From the NCBI RefSeq assembly GCF_041227145.1, contig NZ_JBGFSP010000003.1:372001-436000 (forward strand): DNA of 64,000 bases. Reading direction: 5' to 3'. Every line of letters starts with the position of its first letter. Position 1 is the first letter of the stretch. The position numbers and the translations under genes are program-made. Origin of the DNA: Bacteroides sp. AN502(2024). Its GTDB lineage: Bacteria; Bacteroidota; Bacteroidia; Bacteroidales; Bacteroidaceae. The notes beneath the pieces are model-generated. The model saw nothing but the letters and a program-made list of their open reading frames with translations, did no database searches and was not told the origin of the DNA. Below are positions 52,755 to 61,425 of this stretch, piece after piece.

Positions 52755-53927
52755 TTATAATGCCAGACGGTAAATCTCTTTGCTGTCCTGTTTCGCTAAT
52801 TTGACATAGTTGCCTACCCATTCGCCTTTATTCCGGTGCAGACTATCTGCCAGTCGGTCGATGTCGGGATTCTCAATACCCAGTTCTTTGAAGGTTACAG
52901 GCAGACCGATGGAAGTAAAGAAGGATTTCAGACGGGAGATTCCTTCCAGGGCTACCGCCTTTTTATCGGCCGACTCTGCTACTCCCCACACACGGACAGC
53001 GTATTGGGCTATCTTATCCACATTGTGCTCTGTCATCCATGTCATCCAGGCAGGGAAGATTACGGAAAGGCCGGCACCATGAGTCACGTTATAAATGGCA
53101 CTGATTTCATGTTCGAGGAAGTGAGAAGCCCAGTCCTCTTCACAACCTACGCCACAGGTTCCGTTGTGGGCAATGGTTCCACACCACATCAGATTGGCAC
53201 GGGCTCCATAGTTTTCAGGTTCTTTGATGACGGTGGTTGCCTCTTTGATGATGGCAAGCAATGCACCTTCGCACAGGCGGTCGCTTATTTCTACCTCTTT
53301 CGTATTGGTAAAATAACGTTCCATGATGTGTGCCATCATATCAGCAATGCCGCAGGCTGTCTGGAAAGGAGGAAGTGTGTAGGTCAGTTCCGGATTCATC
53401 ACGGCGAAAACCGGACGCAGCAGGCCGGGAGTGCGGAGGCTTAATTTCTGCAAGCCATCGACTTTCGTGATGACCGTGTTACCGGAACCTTCGCTTCCGG
53501 CAGCGGGAATCGTCAACACAACGGCCACCTTCAATGCTTTCGTCACAATGGTTTTTCCGATATAAAAATCCCAGAAATCTCCGTCGTAAGGAACTCCGGC
53601 TGCAATGGCTTTCGCCGTGTCAATCACGGAGCCTCCACCCACGGCGAGCATCATGTCCACCTTTTCTTTCCGGCAGAGATCGATTCCTTCATATACCTTC
53701 GTGTCAATCGGGTTAGGTTGTACACCGCCCAGCATACAATAAGGTATGCCTGCTTCCTGCAATGATTTCTCAATACGAGCCAATAATCCGCTGCGTATCA
53801 CAGAACCACCGCCATAAACAATCATTACTTTGCGTGCACCGTATTTCTGCACCAATGCTCCGGTCCGCATTTCCGTATCCCGTCCGAATACAAATTCGGT
53901 AGGGCTGTAAAAGATAAAATCATTCAT
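52755..53927 (-). CDS. Iron-containing alcohol dehydrogenase (BDH/YqhD-like)
   Basis: A 390-residue NAD(P)-dependent dehydrogenase. The dinucleotide motif AVGGGSVIDTAKAIA is near residue 95. The metal ligands are in CGIADMMAHIMERYF (Asp, His) and HEISAIYNVTHGAGLSV (two His). The length and the FYSPTEFVFGRDTE start match the butanol dehydrogenase/YqhD subgroup, which reduces aldehydes. It is monocistronic and bounded by repeat elements on both sides. Substrate unknown. Confidence 0.87.
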   Translation of the reverse strand: MNDFIFYSPTEFVFGRDTEMRTGALVQKYGARKVMIVYGGGSVIRSGLLARIEKSLQEAGIPYCMLGGVQPNPIDTKVYEGIDLCRKEKVDMMLAVGGGSVIDTAKAIAAGVPYDGDFWDFYIGKTIVTKALKVAVVLTIPAAGSEGSGNTVITKVDGLQKLSLRTPGLLRPVFAVMNPELTYTLPPFQTACGIADMMAHIMERYFTNTKEVEISDRLCEGALLAIIKEATTVIKEPENYGARANLMWCGTIAHNGTCGVGCEEDWASHFLEHEISAIYNVTHGAGLSVIFPAWMTWMTEHNVDKIAQYAVRVWGVAESADKKAVALEGISRLKSFFTSIGLPVTFKELGIENPDIDRLADSLHRNKGEWVGNYVKLAKQDSKEIYRLAL

Positions 53928-54137
53928 TGTCGCTTTCTTGATAAGTCTATTATAAATCCTTTTATATGCCTTTATAGGGCGTTTTATAGGTCCTTTATAG
54001 GTCCGGACAAAGTTATAAAATTAAGCAGAATATTTTTCTTCCGACTGTTTAAAATTTCCGACTTTCATCAGTGCAATTCCGATAACAATCCAAACTATTT
54101 CACGCGCCTGTCTAACGTGAATTCTAAGATTTCACGC

Positions 54138-54890
54138 TATTTAAGAAGCCGACGAAGAAAAACAAGCTAATGTTAGTGTTTCTAAGAAGCCGATGAAGAA
54201 AAACAAACTAGTGGCAACGTTTCTAAGAAGCCGACGAAGAAAAACAAGCTAGTTACAGCGTTTCTAAGAAACCGATGAAGAAAAACAAGCTAGTGGCAGC
54301 GTTTCTAAGAAGCCGACGAAGAAAAACAAGCTAATGTTAGTGTTTCTAAGAAGCCGATGAAGAAAAACAAACTAGTGGCAACGTTTCTAAGAAGCCGACG
54401 AAGAAAAACAAGCTAGTTACAGCGTTTCCAAGAAGCCGATGAAGAAAAACAAACTAGTGGCAACGTTTCTAAGAAGCCGATGAAGAAAAACAAGCTAATG
54501 TTAGTGTTTCTAAGAAGCCGACGAAGAAAAACAAGCTAGTGGCAACGTTTCTAAGAAGCCGATGAAGAAAAACAAGCTAGTGGCAGCGTTTCTAAGAAGC
54601 CGACGAAGAAAAACAAGCTAGTGGAAGCGTTTCTAAGAAACCGATGAAGAAAAACAAGCTAGTGGCAGCGTTTCTAAGAAGCCGACGAAGAAAAACAAGC
54701 CGGTGGAAGCGTTTCTAAGAAGCCGACGAAGAAAAACAAGCTAGTGGAAGCGTTTCTAAGAAGCCGACGAAGAAAAACAAGCCGGTGGAAGCGTTTCTAA
54801 GAAGCCGATGAAGAAAAACAAGCTAGTGGAAGCGTTTCTAAGAAGCCGATGAAGAAAAACAAGCCGGTGGCAGCGTTTCTAATGTAAATT
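54138..54890 (+). repeat. 41-bp minisatellite, 18 copies
   Basis: Units of the type TTTCTAAGAAGCCGAYGAAG followed by AAAAACAAGCTAGTGGCAGCG repeat with an exact 41-bp period from 54138 to 54875, plus a partial copy. There are no indels, only substitutions. Copies 1-4 closely resemble 5-8, showing a 164-bp higher-order duplication. The period is not a multiple of three and no frame stays open. The rest of 53928-55066 has no gene. Confidence 0.92.
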
Positions 54891-54904
54891 CAATAATTCT
54901 TTTC

Positions 54905-55004
54905 GAGAGGCTGTCTAACAAGTCCTATCTTAACGATTTCACCCCTGCCAGAATATGCTTTGGCAGGGGTGAAATCTAATTACCGGGACCTGTTAGACAG
55001 CCTC
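54905..55004. repeat. Nested palindromic repeat, copy B
   Basis: Outer arms GAGGCTGTCTAACAAGTCC and GGGACCTGTTAGACAGCCTC enclose a perfect 16-bp inner hairpin (54935-54950 with 54961-54976, containing ACCCCTGCCA). It may also terminate the inositol-lipid operon ending at 55067. Confidence 0.85.
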
Positions 55005-55066
55005 ATAGCTGCAACCTTTCCTTTGTATATACGCTTAGTAAGATTTATTCCAGTACGGGAATAGCC

Positions 55067-56002
55067 CTACTGTATATATGCATAATATCTTTCGAAGAAT
55101 CTTTTGAATACCGGAATTCTCATCCATACATATTCGAACACCAGCCAGCCGATCAACGCACAAGAGATACCAAGTAATACATCGATCATATAATGATGGC
55201 ATGAATAAATGGCCGTGCCCCAAATGCCTACCATAATAATAGAGAAAAGGGCTATCACATACCATCTGCATTTCCCGATAATGGCATACACCAATGCAAC
55301 CACCATATAAGCAGCGTGCAATGAAGGTACTGCTGCAAAAACATTTGCATTGCGCCCATAGATCGAATCGAAGACGGTCACTCCGAAGAAAGCATCAAAG
55401 CGACCCAATCCTGCCACATTGCCGGGCGTGTTCAGTATCGGTTCAAAACCGTAATTGATGGCATACCAAGGCGGAGCAGCCGGATGGATATAATAACCGG
55501 CAAAGCCGATCAGGTTGACGAATAAAAATACCAGTGCAAAGCGAAGGTAGGTCTTTCTTTCCTTCTTGAAATACAGGCAAAGCCCGAACAGGATAGGAAC
55601 AGGAACCCAGCAAAGGTAGAAGATTCCGGCAAAGACGTCCGCTATCGGCCAGTTGTGTGCCGCGAAGTATTCGCAAGGGGTAACCAGAAGACCATTATCC
55701 ATCACTCCGAAGAGAGACTTCTCCAGATTATACAGTCCGGCTACATCAATCGGGTTCACTTCGTAGTTGGGGCAAATGCGCATCCAATCATACGAGATTC
55801 CAAAAAGGGCGAAAGGCAACAGAGCGACTGCCAACTTACGAGTAGGCAATCCGGCAAAAAATAAAACCCCATAGAGTACCACCATTAACAGGTGCTCGGA
55901 ACGAAGTCCGATGAAGATACCCGTCAGCAACAGGAAAAGAGCCATCATGACCGTCACAGTCAAGGCCTCTCTCTTCGATGGCATTTGAATATTCTTTATC
56001 AT
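55067..56002 (-). CDS. PAP2-fold inositolphosphotransferase (inositol phosphorylceramide synthase-like)
   Basis: A 311-residue membrane protein with about eight helices and PAP2-type catalytic motifs: AAVPSLHAAYMVVALVYA (motif 2 His) and YSCHHYMIDVLLGI (motif 3 His and Asp). In B. thetaiotaomicron the protein at this position of the same operon makes inositol phosphorylceramide by transferring phosphoinositol to ceramide or dihydroceramide. Gene order (MIPS, PgpA-like, GtrA-like, PIP synthase, this) supports that role. It starts 37 bases after the PIP synthase gene ends. Confidence 0.82.
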   Translation of the reverse strand: MIKNIQMPSKREALTVTVMMALFLLLTGIFIGLRSEHLLMVVLYGVLFFAGLPTRKLAVALLPFALFGISYDWMRICPNYEVNPIDVAGLYNLEKSLFGVMDNGLLVTPCEYFAAHNWPIADVFAGIFYLCWVPVPILFGLCLYFKKERKTYLRFALVFLFVNLIGFAGYYIHPAAPPWYAINYGFEPILNTPGNVAGLGRFDAFFGVTVFDSIYGRNANVFAAVPSLHAAYMVVALVYAIIGKCRWYVIALFSIIMVGIWGTAIYSCHHYMIDVLLGISCALIGWLVFEYVWMRIPVFKRFFERYYAYIQ

Positions 56003-56039
56003 ATCAGTAGTTGATCGGCGATGGTTGATAAATGGCAGA

Positions 56040-56690
56040 TTATTCTTTCATCGCTTTATAGCAATGTCTCACACGTGCAAAAGCCGTGATATTGGCAAAC
56101 ACGGCAACAAAGGCGAGAGGAACAATCATAATCAGAATCGGTTCGAAAGCGGTGATGTCTTTGAAAACGCCACAGAACAAAGCGCCGAGACTGGTCAGCA
56201 CGACACGCTCCGGACGTTGCATGAATCCCACTTTACATTCGATACCCAACCCTTCGGCACGGGCACGCACGTAGCTTACCATCAGTGAGCCGATTAATGC
56301 TACGAAGGCAATCAGTGCATAAAGGAAATAATCCTTCATCGACAAGTAGTAACAGATGCCGAAGAAGGTCATCAATTCACTGTAACGATCAAGTACAGAA
56401 TCGTAAAGTGCACCGAACTTGGAACTCATATTACCCAGACGGGCTACACGTCCGTCCATCATATCAAACAATCCGGCAAACAAAATCACACCGCCTGCCC
56501 AGCCGATAATGCCCAGCTCGTTTTGACCACCATAAATGCCGGCATATACAAACATTCCTGCCGCAACGACATTCAGGATAAATCCGGTAGTGGTGATAAA
56601 GTTAGGGGTAATCCCTATTTTAATCATTCCACGTATCAAGGGATTGATAATCTTATAAATCAACTGTTGTAAATAATCTCTGTAATTCAT
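56040..56690 (-). CDS. CDP-alcohol phosphatidyltransferase (phosphatidylinositol-phosphate synthase-like)
   Basis: A 216-residue integral membrane enzyme with the CDP-alcohol signature [30 protein letters not shown] reduced to DG-x2-AR-x8-G-x3-D-x3-D; the Asp residues bind Mg and CDP-diacylglycerol. In the inositol-lipid operon it should join CDP-diacylglycerol to inositol 3-phosphate. An upstream in-frame ATG at 56750 lies inside a 13-bp tandem repeat, so the ATG at 56690 ([10 protein letters not shown]) is preferred. The two starts differ by 20 residues of repeat-encoded sequence. Confidence 0.82.
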   Translation of the reverse strand: MNYRDYLQQLIYKIINPLIRGMIKIGITPNFITTTGFILNVVAAGMFVYAGIYGGQNELGIIGWAGGVILFAGLFDMMDGRVARLGNMSSKFGALYDSVLDRYSELMTFFGICYYLSMKDYFLYALIAFVALIGSLMVSYVRARAEGLGIECKVGFMQRPERVVLTSLGALFCGVFKDITAFEPILIMIVPLAFVAVFANITAFARVRHCYKAMKE

Positions 56691-56734
56691 CTGTTTATTT
56701 ATATCTAATTTTTCTGTTTTATCAATCGATTTTT

Positions 56735-56903
56735 CAATCGGTCTTTCCATTCAGCCTTTTCAATTGACCTTTTCAATCGGTCTTTCCATTCGATCTTTTC
56801 AACCGGCCTTTCCAATCGATCTTTTCAACCGGTCTTTCCATTCGATCTTTCCAATCGGCCTTTTCAACCAGTCTTTCCAATTGTTCTTTTCAATCTGTTT
56901 TTT
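56735..56903 (-). repeat. 13-bp tandem repeat, 13 units, between GtrA and PIP synthase genes
   Basis: Plus-strand units such as CAATCGGTCTTTC, CATTCGATCTTTT and CAACCGGCCTTTC repeat without indels from 56735 to 56903. The last unit overlaps the GtrA stop codon. The array fills nearly all of the gap before the PIP synthase start. Confidence 0.88.
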
Positions 56904-57400
56904 CAGTTTCTTTTTCCAAATAAACTTCTTATATTAATACTTCGGTAGACAAAAAAGCGTTGCATATTATAATTCCAGAACAATGCGACGACAATTGCCA
57001 CCACCACTTTAGGAATAATGAAGAAATCTCCGAAATACAGGCTAAGCGTATCACGTACCCAGGGAATCTTCGCTAACGATTCTGTCAGTGCATACGTACC
57101 CCATGTGTTTAATCCAACGCTGCAAATCCATACAAAGACAAATTTTACGGCCACATTCGTTTTCTTTCCTTTCGATTTAAACGTCCATTTGTAGTTGATC
57201 ACACAATTGATGATTCCTCCATAGATAGCCCCCGCCAAGGTGGCATATACATAATAGACATCAAACAGCCTGACTAGAAGAATCGTAAGGAGAAAGTCTG
57301 CAATAGTTGCCATTTGAGCAGAAAGTTGCGCCCTCAAGAACATGAAGAAACCACCCTTCTGGGAAATCATCCGTGCAACTCTTTTCAGCCAATCGCCCAT
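56903..57400 (-). CDS. GtrA-family membrane protein
   Basis: A 165-residue protein with four membrane helices in the GtrA pattern (FLRAQLSAQMATIADFLLTILLV, ATLAGAIYGGIINCVINYKWTF, FVFVWICSVGLNTWGTYALT, KVVVAIVVALFWNYNMQRFFVY). GtrA proteins are thought to flip or present lipid-linked sugars or other headgroups. In this operon it may move an inositol-lipid intermediate; that is inference. Its start overlaps the PgpA-like gene by 16 bases. Confidence 0.78.
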   Translation of the reverse strand: MGDWLKRVARMISQKGGFFMFLRAQLSAQMATIADFLLTILLVRLFDVYYVYATLAGAIYGGIINCVINYKWTFKSKGKKTNVAVKFVFVWICSVGLNTWGTYALTESLAKIPWVRDTLSLYFGDFFIIPKVVVAIVVALFWNYNMQRFFVYRSINIRSLFGKRN

Positions 57401-57864
57401 CTCGCTCCCACTAACAAAACAAAGCTATACACTCCCGCCAGAACATCGTCCATCATCACACCTACTCCACCCTTCAGGTTTTCCATACAGCGTATGCCCA
57501 ACGGCTTGGCTATATCAAAGATACGGAAGAGGGCAAAAGCCGCAATCACGTACCCAAACCAATGGTCGTCATTGGGGACGGCCAATAACGGTATCCACAC
57601 TCCTACCATCTCGTCCACCACCACGCGCGAAGGATCTTCGCCCCAATATGTTTCCAGCTTATCGGCAGCCCAAATGCCGGCGAATGTAAAAACAACCACC
57701 AAAACGGCGGTCAGCCATAATACAACAGGGAAAGGAAGGAGAAAATAAAATGCAATCCAAATGATAGAAGCCAGTAACGCCCCAGCCGTACCGGGAGCAA
57801 AAGGAGAAAAACCGGAGCCAAAGCCCGTGCCTATAAAAACAGGTAGAAAGGGAGGACGCTTCAT
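57385..57864 (-). CDS. PgpA-family phosphatase (phosphatidylinositol-phosphate phosphatase-like)
   Basis: A 159-residue membrane phosphatase. PgpA motifs are present: GTGFGSGFSPFAPGTAGAL near residue 12, RVVVDEMVGVWIPLL near residue 85 and FRIFDIAKPLGI near residue 113. PgpA usually dephosphorylates phosphatidylglycerophosphate; in this operon the homologue removes phosphate from phosphatidylinositol phosphate, as reported for B. thetaiotaomicron. It overlaps the GtrA gene, supporting a joint role. Confidence 0.82.
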   Translation of the reverse strand: MKRPPFLPVFIGTGFGSGFSPFAPGTAGALLASIIWIAFYFLLPFPVVLWLTAVLVVVFTFAGIWAADKLETYWGEDPSRVVVDEMVGVWIPLLAVPNDDHWFGYVIAAFALFRIFDIAKPLGIRCMENLKGGVGVMMDDVLAGVYSFVLLVGARWAIG

Positions 57865-57915
57865 TTATTACTAAATTACTAATTACAAACTACAAGTCAG
57901 TTGTGCTACGAGAAG

Positions 57916-58009
57916 GATGTGTCAAAATTCCCCCTTTTGAGGAAATCACCCCTGCTATAGCTATCTGCGGCAGGGGTAAATCTTTATATTTAGGCATTAT
58001 GACACACTC
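57916..58009. repeat. Nested palindromic repeat, copy C
   Basis: Outer arms GATGTGTCA (57916) and TGACACACTC (58000-58009) enclose an inner ACCCCTGC...GGCAGGGGT hairpin like that of copy B. It lies between the inositol-phosphate synthase gene and the PgpA-like gene. Confidence 0.75.
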
Positions 58010-58106
58010 TCTTTGTACAATAAAAAAGTAAAAGTTGAGATTGAGCATCCACCACTCTTTATAGGATGGTACATCTCAATCTCAACTTATGATTCGAGGT
58101 CACTGA

Positions 58107-59396
58107 TTAAGCTAAATAATCAGGTTCTTTTTCACCAACCATGTTACGCAATGTCTGCTTTACCATTCTCCATTGTGTAAACAAATCGTGTTCGGGCTGA
58201 TGTTCGAAATCGTGCATCGGGCTCTTGCAGAAGAATGACAACCAGGTCTGGATGCCGCACATGCCTGCACGCATAGCCAAATCACTGAACAACACGAGGT
58301 CAAGAGCGATAGGAGCTGCAAGAATAGAGTCGCGGCAAAGGAAGTTCACCTTGATTTCCATCGGGTATCCCATCCATCCGAAGATGTCTATGTTGTCCCA
58401 CGCTTCTTTGTTGTCCTTGCGGGGAGGATAGTAGTTGATACGTACTTTATGATAAACGTCTCCGTAGAGATCCGGGAATTTTTCGGGTTCAAAGATCGTA
58501 TCGATTACAGACAGCTTGCTGACTTCTTTCGTCTTGAAGTTATCCGGATCATCGAGTACTTCACCGTCACGGTTACCGAGAATATTGGTAGAGAACCAAC
58601 CGTTCACACCCAGCATACGGGTTTTGAACATCGGAGCCAATACGGTTTTCATCAGTGTCTGACCACTCTTGAAGTCTTTACCGGCAATAGGCACATTCTT
58701 TTGTTTAGAGAATTCCCACATAGCAGGAGTATCTACACATAAGTTAGGAGCACCCATTACGAATGGAGCGCCTTCTGCAATCGCAGCATACGCATAACAC
58801 ATACTCGGAGAAACCACCTTGGTGTTGTTTTCCTTCATTGCTTTCTCTAAAGCAGCGAGTGACATGTGTTCATCAGACAACGGAATGTAGATTTCAGTAC
58901 TTGCAGCCCAAAGCACAACGATACGTTCGCAGTTGTTAGCAGCCTTGAAGTCGCGGATATCCTGACGAAGTTGTTCTACCATTTCCCAACGGGTAGCAGC
59001 CTTCTTAACATGCGTACCGTTCAGGCGTTTTGCCCAGTTATGATCGAAAGCAGCCGGCATCGGCTTGATAGCTTCCAACTCATCTTTCACTCCGTTCAAG
59101 TCTTTTTCTTTCAAAACCTCGGCATACATAGCAGCTTCGTATGCGTTGTCAGGGAAAATATCCCATCCTCCGAAAACAATGTCTTCCAAATTCGTCAAAG
59201 GTACAACGTCCTTGATGAGTTTTTCGTCGTTGTTCTCCATGCGCATTGTGGCTAACTGTGTAATAGATCCTATCGGTTTGGCCAGTCCCTTGCGAGAGGC
59301 TAGTGTACCTACAATCATCGTGGTAGCTACTGCACCACCCACTCCGACTACCAATACGCCAAGACGCCCGGTAGCAGGTTTAATTTCTTGTTTCAT
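58107..59396 (-). CDS. myo-Inositol-3-phosphate synthase
   Basis: A 429-residue NAD-dependent enzyme that converts glucose 6-phosphate to myo-inositol 3-phosphate, the first step of inositol-lipid synthesis. It has the N-terminal nucleotide loop LGVLVVGVGGAVATTM (residues 12-27), the central GAPNLCVDTPAM segment, GKDFKSGQTLMKTVLAP and the NFLCRDSILAAPIALDL block typical of MIPS. It is the first gene of the inositol-lipid operon, separated from the rest by 242 bases with a palindromic repeat. Confidence 0.9.
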   Translation of the reverse strand: MKQEIKPATGRLGVLVVGVGGAVATTMIVGTLASRKGLAKPIGSITQLATMRMENNDEKLIKDVVPLTNLEDIVFGGWDIFPDNAYEAAMYAEVLKEKDLNGVKDELEAIKPMPAAFDHNWAKRLNGTHVKKAATRWEMVEQLRQDIRDFKAANNCERIVVLWAASTEIYIPLSDEHMSLAALEKAMKENNTKVVSPSMCYAYAAIAEGAPFVMGAPNLCVDTPAMWEFSKQKNVPIAGKDFKSGQTLMKTVLAPMFKTRMLGVNGWFSTNILGNRDGEVLDDPDNFKTKEVSKLSVIDTIFEPEKFPDLYGDVYHKVRINYYPPRKDNKEAWDNIDIFGWMGYPMEIKVNFLCRDSILAAPIALDLVLFSDLAMRAGMCGIQTWLSFFCKSPMHDFEHQPEHDLFTQWRMVKQTLRNMVGEKEPDYLA

Positions 59397-59654
59397 TTCT
59401 ATTCTATTAAAATTAAACTAAAATTGATGCAAAAATAAAATTAATTAATCACTAATGCTGTCTTTATTTGTTATATAAACATTGCAATTAGCAGGATTTA
59501 ACTTTTAAAAAGTCATGTGAAGACTTATTCTCAAACAGGATTTGTCAATTCCGAGAAGAATCACGATGAGTGAGCCTCCAGACATAGTCAAAACGTAACA
59601 CCTTGAAACGGATTTATTCATCAGTGACGAACCAAAGGCCACTCTATATAGCCT
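59397..59654. other. Gene-free interval upstream of MIPS
   Basis: No coding frame is supported. A minus-strand TATTTTTG (59437-59430) could be the -7 box of the inositol-lipid operon, about 35 bases before the MIPS ATG; no clear -33 box is seen. Confidence 0.4.
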
Positions 59655-60560
59655 CTACCGCAGGCGCAATCGATCTCCGATTTCCGGAACATACTCACCG
59701 TCCTTACGATTCATCTTATAAAGATTTTTGAGGCGGATACCATATTTTTGAGAGATACCATGCATAGAATCTCCATCCTTCACAGTGTATACGGTATAAG
59801 ATTTGGAGGCTTTTTTCTTCTTGCTCTTCAAATAGATGATATCTCCCTCTACCAACGTATAATCGCGCTGCAAGTCATTGTATTTTACAAGTTTCTTCCA
59901 ACTAATGTCAAATTCCTTACCTAAGTTTTTAAAGGTATCACCGTTGCGGGCTACCACATAGGCTATACCATTGGCAATATACACCTGATGCGGATTCATC
60001 AGCCAAGGATTCTTTTTCAGTTTCCGTTCCGAGTATACACCTTTACGGTCGTATTTGTACAGATCATAATCTTCGATAATCGTAATCAAACGGTTGGCAT
60101 AGGAAGGGTCGGTAGCATAGCCTGCTTTTTTCAATCCACGCGCCCAAGCTTTATAATCGGTAATCTCCAACTTGAAAAGGAAAGCATAACGGGCGCCTCT
60201 TCTAAGGAAGTCGGAATGGTCTTCGTAAGAGTCGCGGGGATGCTTATAAGCACGAAAACATTCATTGCGAGCATCGTCGTCATGACGAACACTACGTCCC
60301 CGCCAACTGCCACCACACTTAATACCGAAATGATTGTTGCTCTTTCGTGCCAACTGACTGTATCCGGCACCGCTTTCCAGCAATCCTTGCGCCAACGTGA
60401 TACTGGCCGGAATCTTATGAAGTTTCATCTGTTCAACAGCCAAATCACTATACTTATTGATATATTCGATGTAACGGACATTCCGCCTCTGCGCCTGCAT
60501 TCCTACGGCAAAGAAGAAAACGACGATTAAAAAGATAAGTTTATGCAGTTTATTTTCCAT
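59655..60560 (-). CDS. LysM-containing N-acetylglucosaminidase (GH73-like)
   Basis: A 301-residue exported peptidoglycan hydrolase. A signal peptide (to MQAQ, about residue 23) is followed by a GH73/FlgJ-type domain: ASITLAQGLLESGAGYSQLA with the catalytic Glu near residue 62, SNNHFGIKC and YEDHSDFL. Two LysM modules follow (IAYVVARNGDTFKNLGKEF near residue 205 and YTVKDGDSMHGISQKYG near residue 255) that bind glycan chains. It likely acts in cell separation or wall turnover. Confidence 0.87.
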   Translation of the reverse strand: MENKLHKLIFLIVVFFFAVGMQAQRRNVRYIEYINKYSDLAVEQMKLHKIPASITLAQGLLESGAGYSQLARKSNNHFGIKCGGSWRGRSVRHDDDARNECFRAYKHPRDSYEDHSDFLRRGARYAFLFKLEITDYKAWARGLKKAGYATDPSYANRLITIIEDYDLYKYDRKGVYSERKLKKNPWLMNPHQVYIANGIAYVVARNGDTFKNLGKEFDISWKKLVKYNDLQRDYTLVEGDIIYLKSKKKKASKSYTVYTVKDGDSMHGISQKYGIRLKNLYKMNRKDGEYVPEIGDRLRLR

Positions 60561-60670
60561 TTTTAGTCAGATATAGATTAAGTAGCACAAAAATCCGAAA
60601 AATAATTGGGATTATCAATCTCTTTCCTAACTTTGTAACATTAATTGTAGAAACTAATACCTTGACGTAT

Positions 60671-61153
60671 ATGAAAGACCTCACAATTACCGCTATTATT
60701 AAAGTATATCAATATGATGAGTTGAATGAGGCCGATCGGGCACTTATAAAGACTGCCATGGAGGCAACAGCTCGTAGTTATTCTCCGTATTCCCATTTCT
60801 CCGTAGGCGCCGCTGCGCTATTAGGCAACGGAACGGTGGTGACAGGAACCAATCAGGAGAATGCCGCCTATCCGTCGGGACTTTGTGCGGAACGCACGAC
60901 CTTATTCTATGCCAATTCCCAATATCCCGACCAGCCGGTCATCACTCTTGCCATTGCGGCACGAACGGAAAAAGATTTCATCGACCGTCCGATTCCTCCC
61001 TGCGGTGCTTGCCGACAAGTGATTCTGGAAACGGAAAAGCGTTACAAACAACCCATCCGCATCCTATTATACGGCAAAGAATGTATCTACGAAGTAAAAA
61101 GTATAGGCGATCTACTGCCGCTATCATTTGACGCATCAGCCATGGAGGATTAG
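60671..61153 (+). CDS. cdd: Cytidine deaminase
   Basis: A 160-residue enzyme that deaminates cytidine and deoxycytidine in pyrimidine salvage. The zinc and catalytic motifs are CAERTTLFYA (Cys and the proton-shuttling Glu) and PPCGACRQ (two Cys), the three-Cys arrangement of tetrameric bacterial deaminases. YSPYSHFSVGAA precedes them as usual. The ATG at 60671 is used; a TTG three codons upstream is less likely. Confidence 0.92.
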   Translation: MKDLTITAIIKVYQYDELNEADRALIKTAMEATARSYSPYSHFSVGAAALLGNGTVVTGTNQENAAYPSGLCAERTTLFYANSQYPDQPVITLAIAARTEKDFIDRPIPPCGACRQVILETEKRYKQPIRILLYGKECIYEVKSIGDLLPLSFDASAMED

Positions 61154-61287
61154 TGATGTTGCAACACTATCACACATTTGAACGCGTGTGCACAATCTAT
61201 TCATGCCACCAATGATGAGATGTAAAAGATGGAGCACGCATGAGTCGGGGATTAAATCAATTGTTTGACGTATCAGATAAATAGACT

Positions 61288-61404
61288 GGGGTGTGTCATA
61301 AGCCTGAATATAAAGATTTAGAGGCTGTCTAACAAGTCCTATTTTAACGATTTTACCCCTGCCAGTATGCTTTGGCAGGGGTATTGATACCTGTTAGACA
61401 GTCT
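61288..61404. repeat. Nested palindromic repeat, copy D (mosaic of C and B types)
   Basis: Positions 61288-61320 match, inverted, the right half of copy C (GTGTGTCATAAGCCTGAATA). From 61321 a full B-type module follows: GAGGCTGTCTAACAAGTCC, inner ACCCCTGCCAG/CTTTGGCAGGGGT and CCTGTTAGACAG. The rest of 61154-61425 has no gene. Confidence 0.8.
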
Positions 61405-61425
61405 GCAATTTCAGAAAAGACAAAA

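Noticed and set aside
54138..54890. CRISPR-like regular repeats
   Set aside because: The units are contiguous and nearly identical over all 41 bp, with no unique spacers, and no cas genes are nearby. It is a minisatellite.
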